A stretch of 64,000 nucleotides of DNA from Hamadaea sp. (GTDB lineage Bacteria > Actinomycetota > Actinomycetes > Mycobacteriales > Micromonosporaceae). The translations under genes were made by a program, and so were the position numbers. Position 1 is the first letter of the stretch. Every line of letters begins with the position of its first letter. Under the pieces are notes generated by a model. The model was not told the DNA's origin. It saw only the letters and a program-made list of their open reading frames with translations, and searched no databases. The DNA lies in assembly GCF_013362815.1 (NCBI RefSeq), contig NZ_JABFVK010000015.1:273949-337948 (forward strand), read 5' to 3'. Shown here piece by piece: positions 8,677 to 18,070 of this stretch.

Positions 8677-11600
8677 TTACGCACCCGGGAGGTTGGCGAC
8701 CTGGATGAGGCGTACCCCTTGCTTGCGCGACAGAAGGCGGCCACGGCCTGGAACCATCCGCTCGAACCGGATGTCCGCCAGGGGCGAGGTCTCGCCCTTG
8801 TCGCCGGACATCAGCAGACCGGGGCTGCCGACCCGCCGCATGATCTGGAACAGCGGCTGGTAGGACAGACCGCTCGCACCGGTCGAGTTCCGCGCGATGA
8901 TCACGTGGAGGCCGACGTCGCGGGCGATTTCGAGGTACGGCACCAGCGGGTCGAGCGGGTTGCCCGAACCGGACGCGACCATCTCGTAGTCGTCGATGAG
9001 CACGAAGCACTCCGGGCGGCCTTCGAGCCATGGCCGGTCGCGCAGCTGCTGCGGCGTGACGTCGGCCGGGGGCTTGCGCTGGTCCATGTACCCGGCGACG
9101 GCCTGGAGGTACTGGGCGCTCTGCTCGAAGTTCGTCGTGTAGCCGAGCAGGTGGTCGCCCTGGATCGCGCCGAGCATGCTGCGGCGGTGGTCGACGATGA
9201 GCAGCTTCGCCTCGTCCGGGGTGAACCGCTTGGTGATCGTCGTCGCCAGCGCCCGCATGAACGTCGACTTGCCGCACTCGCTCTCGCCGAAGACCAGGAA
9301 GTGCTGGTCGTCGCGGAAGTTGAGCGAGATCGGGGTGAGGTCCTCGGACAGGCCGATCGGGATGTGCAACGGATCGCCGCCGGTGATCGGCAGACGGTCG
9401 TAGCCGTAGACCGGAGGGAGCATCCGGACGCGAGGCGCCGGCTGGCCCTTCCAATGCTGCGCGATGTGCTTGCTCACCGAGGTCTGGTCGGTGCCCAGGG
9501 ACGTCAGCTCCGGCCGCAGGGTCAGGTAGTAGAGACCCTCGTTGGTCGCGCCGTGGCCGGGAGCGTGCTTCACGTTCTGGGCGGCCTTGCGGACCTTGCC
9601 GATCGAGTCCGACGGGTCACCCAGCCGCATCTCGATCTTGGTGCCGAACTGATCCTGGATGGCCGCCCGGAAGTCACGCCACCGCAGCGAGCTGGCGATG
9701 ATGTGCACGCCGTAGGACAGACCACGAGTCGCCAGGTCGGTGATGACCGGCTCCAGGTCGTCGTAGCTCTCCCGGAGCGTCGCCCACCCGTCGATGACGA
9801 GGAAGACGTCGCCGAACGGGTCGTTGACCTCGCCGGAGGCCCGGCGCTTGCGGTAGTTGGCCATGGAGTCGACGCCCAGCTCGGCGAACCGCGCCTCGCG
9901 CTCGGCCAGCAGCATCGCGACCTCGCTGACGGTCCGGCGGACCTGGGCGGTGTCGAGACGACCGGCGACGCCGCCGACGTGCGGCATCTCCCGCAGCGCC
10001 GCGAGCGTGCCACCACCGAAGTCGAGGCAGTAGAACTGCGCCTCGGCCGGGGTGTGGGTGAGCGCCAGACCGCTGATGATCGTCCGCAACAGGCTGGACT
10101 TGCCGCTCTGGGTCGCACCGGCGATCGCCACGTGCCCGGCCGCGCCGGACAGGTTGATCCACTGCGTGTCCCGGCGCTGCTGCGCGGGCCGGTCGACCCA
10201 GGCGATCGGGACCGTCAACGCGCCGTGCAATTCGGCGTTGCCCGTCGTCAGACCGCGTTCCGGATGGATCGCGATCTTGCCGAAGCCCTCCTCCAGCGTG
10301 TCGGAGACGTCCAGCGGCTCCAGCCAGACCTGGTGAGCCGGCGGGCCCTTGCCGGCGAGCCGCCCGATCAGCACGTCCATCAGGCTCTCGCCGGGCTTGA
10401 CCTCCCAGTTGACCTCGGGCTCGGCGTTGGTCGGCTTCTTCGGCAGCGGCACGAAGTGCGTCCCGAAATTGTGGATGTCGATGTCGGTACGCCGTCCACC
10501 GGCTCGGGCCGGTGACGAGCCCGCCTTCTTGTAAGAGCCGGAGACGTACGCCGCCTTGAATCGGACCAGCGGTTCCGTGCCGAACTTCATATAGCCGTGG
10601 CCAGGCGCCCGGGGCAGGTCGTACGCGTCGGGCACGCCCAAGACGGTGCGGGACTCCATCGCGGAGAAGGTCCGCAGGCCGAGCCGGTAGGACAGGTGGG
10701 TGTCCAGACCGCGCAGCCGGCCCTCCTCCAGTCGCTGGCTGGCCAGCAGCAGGTGGATGCCGATCGACCGGCCGACCCGGCCGATCTGCACGAAGATGTC
10801 GATGAAGTCCGGCTTGGCGGTCAGCAGCTCGGAGAACTCGTCGGCCACGATGAGCAGCGACGGCAGTGGCGCGAGCGCCTTGCCTTGCAGCCGCGCCTTG
10901 TTGTAATCCTTCAAGTTCGCGAAGTTGCCCGCCGCCCGCAGCAACTCCTGACGGCGGATGACCTCGCCGTTGATGGCGTCGGCCATGCGGTCGACGAGCA
11001 GCGACTCGCCTTCGAGGTTGGTGATGACCGCGCTGGTGTGCGGCAACACGTCCATCGAGGCGAAGGTCGCACCACCCTTGTAGTCGACGAGGACGAAGTT
11101 GAGCTCCTCCGAGGAATGCGTCAGCGCCAGCGCGAGCACCAGCGTTCGCAGCACCTCGGACTTACCCGAACCGGTGGCGCCGATGAGCAGGCCGTGCGGG
11201 CCCATGCCGTCCTGCGCCGATTCCTTGATGTCCAGTTCGACCGGCTGGCCGTCGACCCCGACGCCGATCGGTACGCGCAGCTTGTCCCGGTCGGCCCGCG
11301 GCCGCCAGCCCTGCGCCACCTCGAAGGAGTCCGGGTCGGGGATGCCGAGGAGGTCGCCGAGACCCTGGTCGCCGGAGAGCGGAGCGTCTGCCGACTTCGT
11401 CGCGGCGGAGAGCCGCAGCGGAGAAAGCCGCCGCGCGATCGACTCCGCCTCGGCGTACGTCAGTCCGTCGGCGGTGCCCACGTCGGCCGATCCGTCGGCG
11501 GTGAAGATCTCAAGTCGCCGGGTGTCCTGCTCCATCTCCAGCGTCAGCGTCGACCGGTCGAGCAGGCGGGGCGGCTGGCCGTCGAGGTCCAGCACGGTCA

Positions 11601-12672
11601 TGCCCGCGATGCCGCCGTCGGCCGCGAGGTGCTGCGAACCCGTGAGGTCCGCACCGTCCAGGACGACCACGACGTACGGGCCGGATGCGCCGCCGCCGAA
11701 CCGGGGACGGTTGCCGATGATGTCGGAGAGCATCTCCTCCAGCGCGACCGCCGTCGGCGCCACCATGCGTACCGGGCCGAGAGCGTCCACCTTGGACGGA
11801 TGCGCGTTGTGTGGCAGCCACTTGACCCAGTCCCACCGGTCGCGCCGGTGCGCCGGGGCGCACACCGCGATCAGGAGGTCGTCGGGGGCGTGGAAGGTGG
11901 CGAGCTGGCTGATGACCGCACTCACGAGGCTGTGCGGGTCGCCGCCGTCGCGGTGGTCGGCTTCCGGCTGGACGTTGCGGCCGTAGCCGAAGGTGTTGGC
12001 CTGCGCGGCCTCGGCCCGGATGAAGACACGGGCGAAGGCGGGCAGCGACACGGCGACGGGCAGATCCGGCACGACCGAGTACGCGTCCAGGAACCGGCGC
12101 AGCGCACCGGCCGTCATGGGCTCCAGCTCCTCCAGCGGCCGGGTGACCGGCGGAACCAGCGGAGTGGCCAGCGACTGCGGGCCGATGCCGATCCGCGTGA
12201 CGCCGTAGTCGGGGTCGGTCGGCCGGCGCTCCCAGAGCCGATGAGAGTCGACTGTGGACCAGAGCCGCTGCGGATCGGGATGGCGATAGAACAACCCCGT
12301 ACGCTGCTTGGCCACGGTCTCGCGAACCTTGGTCCGCATCGTCGCCAGGTGCCGCAGGTACTCCCGCCGGGCGGCCATCATCTCGGCCTTCTTCGGGCCA
12401 CCGCCGCCCTGGCTGAGGTTCATGGCCATCATGCCGATCATGGACAGGCCCATCATGCCGCCCATGACGTAGCCCATCTTGCCGTTCTGCCCGTTGCCCA
12501 TCATGTAGGCGGACGGAAGCATCGCTCCGAGCATCGGCAGCGCCATCATGGCTTGCTGCCAGCGGGCCCCACTGGCCTGCGGAATCTCCGGCGGAGCCTC
12601 GATGACCAGCTCTCCGCTGGGAATCTCCGGAGCGGGCCGACGCGGGCCCCGCTTCACCACGATTGTTCCCAT
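8677..12672 (-). CDS. eccC: Type VII secretion ATPase EccC (fused EccCa-EccCb)
   Basis: Motor ATPase of an ESX secretion system at the inner membrane. The 1331-residue protein has two Met/Gly-rich membrane segments near residues 35-85 and three FtsK/SpoIIIE-type ATPase domains. P-loops are GATGSGKS (about 495), GATQSGKS (about 848) and GESECGKS (about 1125), with Walker B-like blocks VADEFSE, LVIDGW and LIDDYE. Some systems split this into EccCa and EccCb; here it is one gene. I prefer ATG 12672 (MGTIVVKR) over 12693 because a GGAGGAGGG ribosome site sits about 8 nt before it and family members start similarly. It is divergent from eccD. No WXG100 substrate gene is adjacent. Confidence 0.95.
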   Translation of the reverse strand: MGTIVVKRGPRRPAPEIPSGELVIEAPPEIPQASGARWQQAMMALPMLGAMLPSAYMMGNGQNGKMGYVMGGMMGLSMIGMMAMNLSQGGGGPKKAEMMAARREYLRHLATMRTKVRETVAKQRTGLFYRHPDPQRLWSTVDSHRLWERRPTDPDYGVTRIGIGPQSLATPLVPPVTRPLEELEPMTAGALRRFLDAYSVVPDLPVAVSLPAFARVFIRAEAAQANTFGYGRNVQPEADHRDGGDPHSLVSAVISQLATFHAPDDLLIAVCAPAHRRDRWDWVKWLPHNAHPSKVDALGPVRMVAPTAVALEEMLSDIIGNRPRFGGGASGPYVVVVLDGADLTGSQHLAADGGIAGMTVLDLDGQPPRLLDRSTLTLEMEQDTRRLEIFTADGSADVGTADGLTYAEAESIARRLSPLRLSAATKSADAPLSGDQGLGDLLGIPDPDSFEVAQGWRPRADRDKLRVPIGVGVDGQPVELDIKESAQDGMGPHGLLIGATGSGKSEVLRTLVLALALTHSSEELNFVLVDYKGGATFASMDVLPHTSAVITNLEGESLLVDRMADAINGEVIRRQELLRAAGNFANLKDYNKARLQGKALAPLPSLLIVADEFSELLTAKPDFIDIFVQIGRVGRSIGIHLLLASQRLEEGRLRGLDTHLSYRLGLRTFSAMESRTVLGVPDAYDLPRAPGHGYMKFGTEPLVRFKAAYVSGSYKKAGSSPARAGGRRTDIDIHNFGTHFVPLPKKPTNAEPEVNWEVKPGESLMDVLIGRLAGKGPPAHQVWLEPLDVSDTLEEGFGKIAIHPERGLTTGNAELHGALTVPIAWVDRPAQQRRDTQWINLSGAAGHVAIAGATQSGKSSLLRTIISGLALTHTPAEAQFYCLDFGGGTLAALREMPHVGGVAGRLDTAQVRRTVSEVAMLLAEREARFAELGVDSMANYRKRRASGEVNDPFGDVFLVIDGWATLRESYDDLEPVITDLATRGLSYGVHIIASSLRWRDFRAAIQDQFGTKIEMRLGDPSDSIGKVRKAAQNVKHAPGHGATNEGLYYLTLRPELTSLGTDQTSVSKHIAQHWKGQPAPRVRMLPPVYGYDRLPITGGDPLHIPIGLSEDLTPISLNFRDDQHFLVFGESECGKSTFMRALATTITKRFTPDEAKLLIVDHRRSMLGAIQGDHLLGYTTNFEQSAQYLQAVAGYMDQRKPPADVTPQQLRDRPWLEGRPECFVLIDDYEMVASGSGNPLDPLVPYLEIARDVGLHVIIARNSTGASGLSYQPLFQIMRRVGSPGLLMSGDKGETSPLADIRFERMVPGRGRLLSRKQGVRLIQVANLPGA

Positions 12673-12821
12673 ACCGGCGGCCCTCCTCCCCATGACGCGC
12701 GCTCAGCGCCGCCCATGCTAGGCGATGGCACCGACTGGACGCACCCCGCCTGACAGACGTGGGTCTCACTACGGTCTATGCGGGGTGACGTTGGGGGGCG
12801 TTTCGTGATAGACGTACTCCG

Positions 12822-14264
12822 GTGAGCATCCCCTCCGCCGCGCTCGGGCTCGCGCGCGTCACCATCAACACCCCGCATCGCCGGGTGGATGTGGCGTTGC
12901 CGGAACAGATCGCGATCGCCGAACTCCTGCCCGAACTCCTCCAGCACGCCGGCGAGGGCTTCGCCGACGAAGGTGAGCGGCACGGCGGCTGGGTCCTGCG
13001 CCGCGCCGACGGCACCTCGCTGGCCGGTGACCGCAGCCTCCACCAGCAGAACGTCCGGGACGGGCAGGTGCTCCACCTGGTCCCCGCCCGCGCCGACTGG
13101 CCCGAGCTCGAGTACGACGACGTCGTCGAGGCCATCGCCGAGGGCGCTCGCCGCCGCGGTGCAGGCTGGTCGCCGGGCAGCACCCGGACGGCCACCGTCG
13201 TGGGCGCGGGCGTACTGCTCGCGGGCGGCGTACTGGCCATCCTGCAGGGCGGACCGGGCTGGGCTCCCGGCGGCTGGCTCGGCCTCGCGGCCGCGGTGCT
13301 GCTGCTGTTCGCCGGCATCGTCGCCTCGCGTGCGTACGGTGACGCCCGGGTCGGCGCGGTGCTCGGCGGGTTCAGCCTCCCCTATGCCTTCGCCGGTGGC
13401 GCGCTCGTGCTCGGCGGTGACTCCATCTCCGGCACGATGGGTCTCGTGCCGTGGCTGGGTCAGGCTCAGCTGCTGCTCGGGGCGATGTGCGTACTGCTCT
13501 TCTCGGCACTCGGCGGCGCCGGGGTCGGCGGCCGGGTCCGGGTGTTCACCGCCGGCGTCACGTTCGGCGTGCTCACCGGGCTGGCCAGCCTGCTCAGCTT
13601 CCTCGATCCGGCCGGTGCCGCCGCCGCGCTGCTCGCTCTTCTGGTCTGCGGCATCGGTCTCGTGCCGGTGCTCGCGATCCGCTTCGGCAAGGTGCCGGTG
13701 CCGTCGGTCACGCTGCCGACCGGCCAGGGCGCCAAGGAGATCTACGCGGCGGGCTCGTCGCCCGCCCTCGAGGCCGCACGCCGGCTGCCTGATCGTCAGC
13801 GCGTCTTCTCGGCGGTCTCCCGGTCCGAGGAGCTGCTCTCCGGAATGCTCATCGGGTACGCCGTCCTGACCGTCGGCGCGACCGCGGTTCTCGTGACCGC
13901 GGGCGGGGTGGCGGGGCGGGTGCTGACCGCGGTCGCCTGTGTCGCACTGCTGCTGCGGTCGCGGCTGTTCGTGAGCCCCCGCCAGCGCGTACCGCTGCTC
14001 GTCGCCGGGCTGACCGGCGTGACCGTGCTCCTGATCGGCATGGTGGTCGGTGCCGACAGCAGCACCCGGGCGCTGATCGCCGTCGGCTCGGTCGCCGTGG
14101 CGCTCATCGTGGTGGTCGCCGGACAGGCCTGGTCCACGAAGCCGCCGTCGCCCTACATCGGGCGCATGGCCGACCTCTTCGAGATGCTGATCGTGGTCTC
14201 CGTCATTCCGGCCGCGCTCTGGGTCCTCGACGTCTTCGACCAGATTCAAGCCGTCGCCGGGTGA
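12822..14264 (+). CDS. eccD: Type VII secretion integral membrane protein EccD
   Basis: Forms the membrane channel part of the ESX complex. The 480-residue protein starts with a ubiquitin-like cytoplasmic domain (about residues 1-90, ending LHLVPARADWPELEYDD-like) and then has about eleven membrane segments from residue 125 to the C-terminus, the EccD layout. GTG start at 12822. It is followed by mycP 55 nt downstream in the same direction and shares a 149-bp divergent promoter region with eccC. Confidence 0.93.
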   Translation: MSIPSAALGLARVTINTPHRRVDVALPEQIAIAELLPELLQHAGEGFADEGERHGGWVLRRADGTSLAGDRSLHQQNVRDGQVLHLVPARADWPELEYDDVVEAIAEGARRRGAGWSPGSTRTATVVGAGVLLAGGVLAILQGGPGWAPGGWLGLAAAVLLLFAGIVASRAYGDARVGAVLGGFSLPYAFAGGALVLGGDSISGTMGLVPWLGQAQLLLGAMCVLLFSALGGAGVGGRVRVFTAGVTFGVLTGLASLLSFLDPAGAAAALLALLVCGIGLVPVLAIRFGKVPVPSVTLPTGQGAKEIYAAGSSPALEAARRLPDRQRVFSAVSRSEELLSGMLIGYAVLTVGATAVLVTAGGVAGRVLTAVACVALLLRSRLFVSPRQRVPLLVAGLTGVTVLLIGMVVGADSSTRALIAVGSVAVALIVVVAGQAWSTKPPSPYIGRMADLFEMLIVVSVIPAALWVLDVFDQIQAVAG

Positions 14265-14319
14265 TTGTCACGCGCTGATGCGTGCGCTCATCGATCAAAG
14301 CCGGTAGGTTTCACGCATT

Positions 14320-15567
14320 GTGAGACCCCCGACGGCTGGACGCAGCGCCGGATCGCAGAAGACCGCGACGGCGCTGCTTCGTGTGGGCGTCGGTCTGCTG
14401 CTGGCCGGTGCCACCGGGCTGCCGATCTCGCCGGTGACGGGCGCGTCTGCCGCGGACGGTCGAGGGGCCGGCTTCGCCGCCGATGCGGTACGCGGAGAGC
14501 AGTGGCAGCTGCGTCAACTGCGCGCGCAGCAGGCCTGGCGCTGGTCGGACGGCAGCGGGGTGACCGTCGCGGTCATCGATTCCGGTGTGGACGGAGGTCA
14601 TCCCGACCTCGTCGGTCAGGTCCTGCCCGGCATTGATTTCGTCCGGGCGGGCGGCGACGGGCGGACCGACGCGGTCGGCCACGGCACCACCGTCGCCGGG
14701 CTGATCGCCGGGCGGTCCGACGACTCCGCGGGCGTACTGGGGTTGGCACCGGGCGCGAAGATCCTCCCGGTACGCGTACTGGACGCGAAGAACGAATACG
14801 ACGACGCTCGCATCGTCGCCAACGCCGTACGCTGGTCGGTCGACCATGGCGCAGCCGTGATCAATCTCTCCCTCGGCGGTTCGGTGACCAGTCCCGAACT
14901 GGCCGACGCCCTCGACTACGCCTTCGAGAAGGACGTCGTGGTCGTCGCGTGTACCGGCAATCAATCGCCACCCAATCCGGACGACGTCTGGTATCCCGCC
15001 CGGGAGCCGGGCGTCCTCGCGGTGACCGGGCTCAGCCACGGCGACGGCCGTACGCTCTGGGCCGGTGCGCTCACCGGTCCGGCCACCGTGCTCGCCGCTC
15101 CGGGAGCGGATCTCGTCGGCGCGCGGCCGGGCGGTTACTGGACGGTCGAAGGCACAAGCTTCGCCGCACCGCTGGTGAGTGCGACGGCGGCACTCATCCG
15201 CTCGAAATGGCCGGACATGTCGGCCGCCAACGTCGTGAACCGTCTCATCTCCACCGCCGACGACCTGGGTCCGGCCGGACGCGACGCCACCTACGGATAC
15301 GGGGCGCTCGACCCGGTAGCTGCGTTGAGCGCCAACGTTCCCGGCGTACTGGCGAACCCGCTCGACACGGTTCCGCCACCGGGGAAAGCCCGATTCGGCA
15401 AGGCGAATTCGTCGGCCACGGCCTCACCGGCGGCGACTGCGGCTGCTCGGGCCGAACCCGAACGCGCTGCCGGCCATCGGCCGCTGCTGTCCGCCCTCCC
15501 CGCCGGGATCGCGGTGGTTCTGCTGCTCGTCGGCGGCGCTGCTGCGACTTTGCGCCGCTTCACCTGA
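14320..15567 (+). CDS. mycP: Mycosin, ESX-associated membrane-anchored subtilase
   Basis: Serine protease bound to ESX systems, needed for complex stability in mycobacteria. The 415-residue protein has an N-terminal signal/hydrophobic segment, the S8 triad Asp87 (VIDSGVDG), His121 (GHGTTVAG) and Ser280 (GTSFAAP), a low-complexity linker, and a C-terminal membrane helix followed by RRFT, the normal mycosin layout. GTG start at 14320. It is downstream of eccD, probably in one transcript. The next gene (marP) converges, with a repeat hairpin between. Confidence 0.95.
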   Translation: MRPPTAGRSAGSQKTATALLRVGVGLLLAGATGLPISPVTGASAADGRGAGFAADAVRGEQWQLRQLRAQQAWRWSDGSGVTVAVIDSGVDGGHPDLVGQVLPGIDFVRAGGDGRTDAVGHGTTVAGLIAGRSDDSAGVLGLAPGAKILPVRVLDAKNEYDDARIVANAVRWSVDHGAAVINLSLGGSVTSPELADALDYAFEKDVVVVACTGNQSPPNPDDVWYPAREPGVLAVTGLSHGDGRTLWAGALTGPATVLAAPGADLVGARPGGYWTVEGTSFAAPLVSATAALIRSKWPDMSAANVVNRLISTADDLGPAGRDATYGYGALDPVAALSANVPGVLANPLDTVPPPGKARFGKANSSATASPAATAAARAEPERAAGHRPLLSALPAGIAVVLLLVGGAAATLRRFT

Positions 15568-15601
15568 GCCGCCATCGTGCGCTTCGGCGCTGATACCTTC
15601 T

Positions 15602-15665
15602 GCGCTGGATCAGGGTTCTCGGCCGAATCTTGGCCGGAATACGACCCAGATCCGTGATCCAGCGC
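15602..15665. repeat. Inverted repeat, family B, copy 2 (mosaic; possible bidirectional terminator)
   Basis: Outer arms GCGCTGGATCA and TGATCCAGCGC pair perfectly. The left arm matches the hairpin at 6419-6478, the centre matches that hairpin's centre in reverse complement, and the right arm (GATCCGTGATCC) resembles family C. It lies between the convergent mycP and marP genes. Confidence 0.75.
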
Positions 15666-15685
15666 TGTCTCGGGAGCGGGGCAGG

Positions 15686-16867
15686 TCAGGCGCAGGTCTG
15701 CGTGCCGACGCCAGTCGTCTTGGTCGCACCGGCCGCCGCGATCGGCGTCGCTTCGTCGGCCGTGACGGCGAATCCGGTGTTCTTGTCGTCGGCCGCCGCC
15801 GCGAAGATGACCCCCAGTACGCGCCCGTTCGGGCTGATCAGCGGGCCGCCCGAGTTGCCGCTGCGCACCAGGGCCCGGATCGTGTAGACCTCCCGGGTCA
15901 CCTTCTGGTCGTCGTAGATGTCCGGGCCGGTGATGTCGCCGACGTCGCGTACGCGGGCCGGCTGCGCGTTGTAGGGACCGTCCAGCGGATAACCCAGCAC
16001 GATGGCGTCCGCGCCGGTGTCCACCTCGTCATCGGCCAACCGCAGTGCGGGCGCGGAGAATCCGGGGACGTAAAGGACGGCCAGGTCCCGCTCCGGGTCG
16101 TACACCACGACCCGGGCGGAATGCCGATCGCCTTCCTCGTCCTTGATGGCGACCGCCGTCGTGCCGGCCACCACGTGGGCGTTGGTCAGCACGTGCTCCG
16201 GGGCGTACACGAAACCGGAGCCCTCGATCCGTCGCGAGCAGCTCGGTGCGCTGCCCAGCACCTTCACGACCGACTTGTGGGAGTTGACCACTACCTGCGA
16301 CTTCGCCAGCGCGCTGTCCGGCTCGGGGACCGGCCGCGCGCGCGTGGGGACGAGGTCGCCGAAGACGTCGGGGAACCCGTTGGTGTCGATGGTCTCCTGC
16401 AACGCCTGGGTCAGCTTCGAGGCGTCGTTCGGCATCAGCTTGTCGATGCCGCCCAGGACGACGCTGTTGCGTACCGAACTGGACAACCAGTCCGAGTCGG
16501 ATTTGCCCAACGGGATGGCCACCAACCACGCGACGATCGCGACGGCGACGACTGAGACGACAGCGCCGCCGAGGTCGTCGACGGTCTGAAAGCTGCTGTT
16601 GGTGATCCCGCCCCGCAGTTTGGACCCGAGCCAGCCGGTGGCCGCCTGCCCGAGGATGGCCAGGCCGAACACGGCGATCAGGGCGATCACGATGCGAATC
16701 GTGGGCGACGTGAAGTGCTCGGCGAGCAGCGGACCGACTTGAAGGCCGATCAACGCGCCGACGAAGAACCCGGCGAAGGACAGTACGCCGATGAGGAAGC
16801 CCTGGCGGTATCCGGAGATCGCAAAAATGATCATCAGGATGATGAGGACGACATCGACCACCGACAT
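15686..16867 (-). CDS. marP: MarP-type periplasmic serine protease with CvpA-like membrane domain
   Basis: Homologous in layout to M. tuberculosis Rv3671c (MarP), a membrane protease required for acid and oxidative stress resistance. The 393-residue protein has four membrane helices in the first about 130 residues (CvpA-like), then a trypsin-fold domain with His231 (TNAHVV), Asp261 (ERDLAV) and Ser339 (SGNSGGP). Residues equivalent to the disulphide cysteines of the mycobacterial enzyme may be the Cys in PSCSRRIEG and the C-terminal Cys. It is last in the tight operon nth-tlpA-nudix-marP, 4 nt after the nudix stop, the same order as in mycobacteria. Confidence 0.93.
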   Translation of the reverse strand: MSVVDVVLIILMIIFAISGYRQGFLIGVLSFAGFFVGALIGLQVGPLLAEHFTSPTIRIVIALIAVFGLAILGQAATGWLGSKLRGGITNSSFQTVDDLGGAVVSVVAVAIVAWLVAIPLGKSDSDWLSSSVRNSVVLGGIDKLMPNDASKLTQALQETIDTNGFPDVFGDLVPTRARPVPEPDSALAKSQVVVNSHKSVVKVLGSAPSCSRRIEGSGFVYAPEHVLTNAHVVAGTTAVAIKDEEGDRHSARVVVYDPERDLAVLYVPGFSAPALRLADDEVDTGADAIVLGYPLDGPYNAQPARVRDVGDITGPDIYDDQKVTREVYTIRALVRSGNSGGPLISPNGRVLGVIFAAAADDKNTGFAVTADEATPIAAAGATKTTGVGTQTCA

Positions 16868-16871
16868 CCGC

Positions 16872-17507
16872 CTAGCCTACGGGGAGATTCTCAACGCGAG
16901 ATGTGTCCCAGGGCCGGCTCCACCCACCCAGATCCAGCAGAACGGTGAGAATCCCGGCGGTGAAACCCCACACGAGCAGGCCGTCGACGGAGAAGGCCGG
17001 TCCGATGTATCCGCTCGAGTGCCGAATCCGCAGTCTGTTCGCCGGATCGGTCAACTCCGCCAGGGGCAACCGGCTCACCCGTTCGACCTCGGCCGGTTCG
17101 ACGGCCCACACCGGATGGGGGGTATGCCACCAGGCGAGGACCGGGGTGACCACGAAGTCGCTGACGGAGATCCAGATCGGCGGCAGTTCGCTCAGCACCG
17201 TGACGCTCGCCGGGTCGAGGCCGACCTCTTCGTTCGCCTCCCGCAACGCCGTCTGCTGCGGTCCGCCGTCGCCGGGATCGGCCGCCCCACCGGGGAAGGC
17301 CGGTTGACCGGCGTGATTGCGCATCTTGGCGGCCCGCTGAAGCAGCAGCACGTCGGGACCATGGCTCTCGGATTCGCCGAAGAGCACCAGCACGGCGGCC
17401 TCCCGCCCGCCGTGCTCCGGCAACGGCCAACGGCTGAAGTCGGTCGAGCGAGCCTCGGCGACCCGCTCCTGCAGGTCGCGCAGCCACTCCGGCACCGGCG
17501 CGGTCAC
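16872..17507 (-). CDS. Nudix hydrolase, CoA pyrophosphatase type
   Basis: Probably hydrolyses a CoA-linked or other nucleoside diphosphate compound. The 211-residue sequence has the CoA-Nudix pattern QRAAKMRNHAGQPAFPGG, followed by the Nudix helix end TALREANEEVGL. The first acidic residue of the Nudix box is Asp rather than Glu and is shifted by one position, as seen in this subfamily. GTG start at 17507 overlaps the tlpA stop by 4 nt (GTGA). It corresponds to Rv3672c by position and length. The natural substrate is not settled. Confidence 0.88.
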   Translation of the reverse strand: MTAPVPEWLRDLQERVAEARSTDFSRWPLPEHGGREAAVLVLFGESESHGPDVLLLQRAAKMRNHAGQPAFPGGAADPGDGGPQQTALREANEEVGLDPASVTVLSELPPIWISVSDFVVTPVLAWWHTPHPVWAVEPAEVERVSRLPLAELTDPANRLRIRHSSGYIGPAFSVDGLLVWGFTAGILTVLLDLGGWSRPWDTSRVENLPVG

Positions 17508-18070
17508 ACCTTCACCCCGAGATACTGATCGACCAGACCGGTCAACTTCGCCTCGTCGAGCGCCGCGCCCTGATAGGCATAAGCGATCTGGCCGTCCTTG
17601 AGGAAGAGGGTCGCGGGCAGCCCGTTGGACTTGAGGTGCTCCTGCTGGACGAGCGTGGTCAGCAAGCGTCCCCGCTCGTCGAAGAGGGTCGGGAAGGTGA
17701 CGTGCAGTTCTTCGGCGAGCGCCGCAGCACTCCCCCGTTTGTCCGTCGTGACCACACCGATCACCGTCGGCGCGTTCTTCTTCCCGGCAAGGCTGGTGAA
17801 AGCGGGTAGCTCGCGGGTACAAGGGATGCACCACGAGGCCCACAGGTTGACCACCACACCACCCTTGAGCTGTGAGAACCGCACCGATTGGCCACCGTGG
17901 AAACACGGCAGCGTCACGTCGGGAAGGTCAGCCGACGGGGTTTCGGCGGAGAGCGCGGAACACTCGGCGAACGGGCCGTCGACCGTCGGTTCGGTCGTCT
18001 TGGGATCGTCGCTTCCGCAGCCGGCCAGCAGCAGCGCGCCGGCCAGCACCGTGACCGCCCACCGCCTCAC
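17504..18070 (-). CDS. TlpA-like thioredoxin-fold lipoprotein
   Basis: Extracytoplasmic thiol-disulphide protein of 188 residues. It has a lipoprotein signal with lipobox LLAGC (Cys18), then a redoxin/TlpA domain with the active-site motif WCIPC. It could reduce or oxidise exported proteins, possibly including the neighbouring MarP (inference from co-transcription). The start ATG overlaps the nth stop by 4 nt and its own stop overlaps the nudix start by 4 nt, so translation is coupled. Corresponds to Rv3673c. Confidence 0.92.
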   Translation of the reverse strand: MRRWAVTVLAGALLLAGCGSDDPKTTEPTVDGPFAECSALSAETPSADLPDVTLPCFHGGQSVRFSQLKGGVVVNLWASWCIPCTRELPAFTSLAGKKNAPTVIGVVTTDKRGSAAALAEELHVTFPTLFDERGRLLTTLVQQEHLKSNGLPATLFLKDGQIAYAYQGAALDEAKLTGLVDQYLGVKV

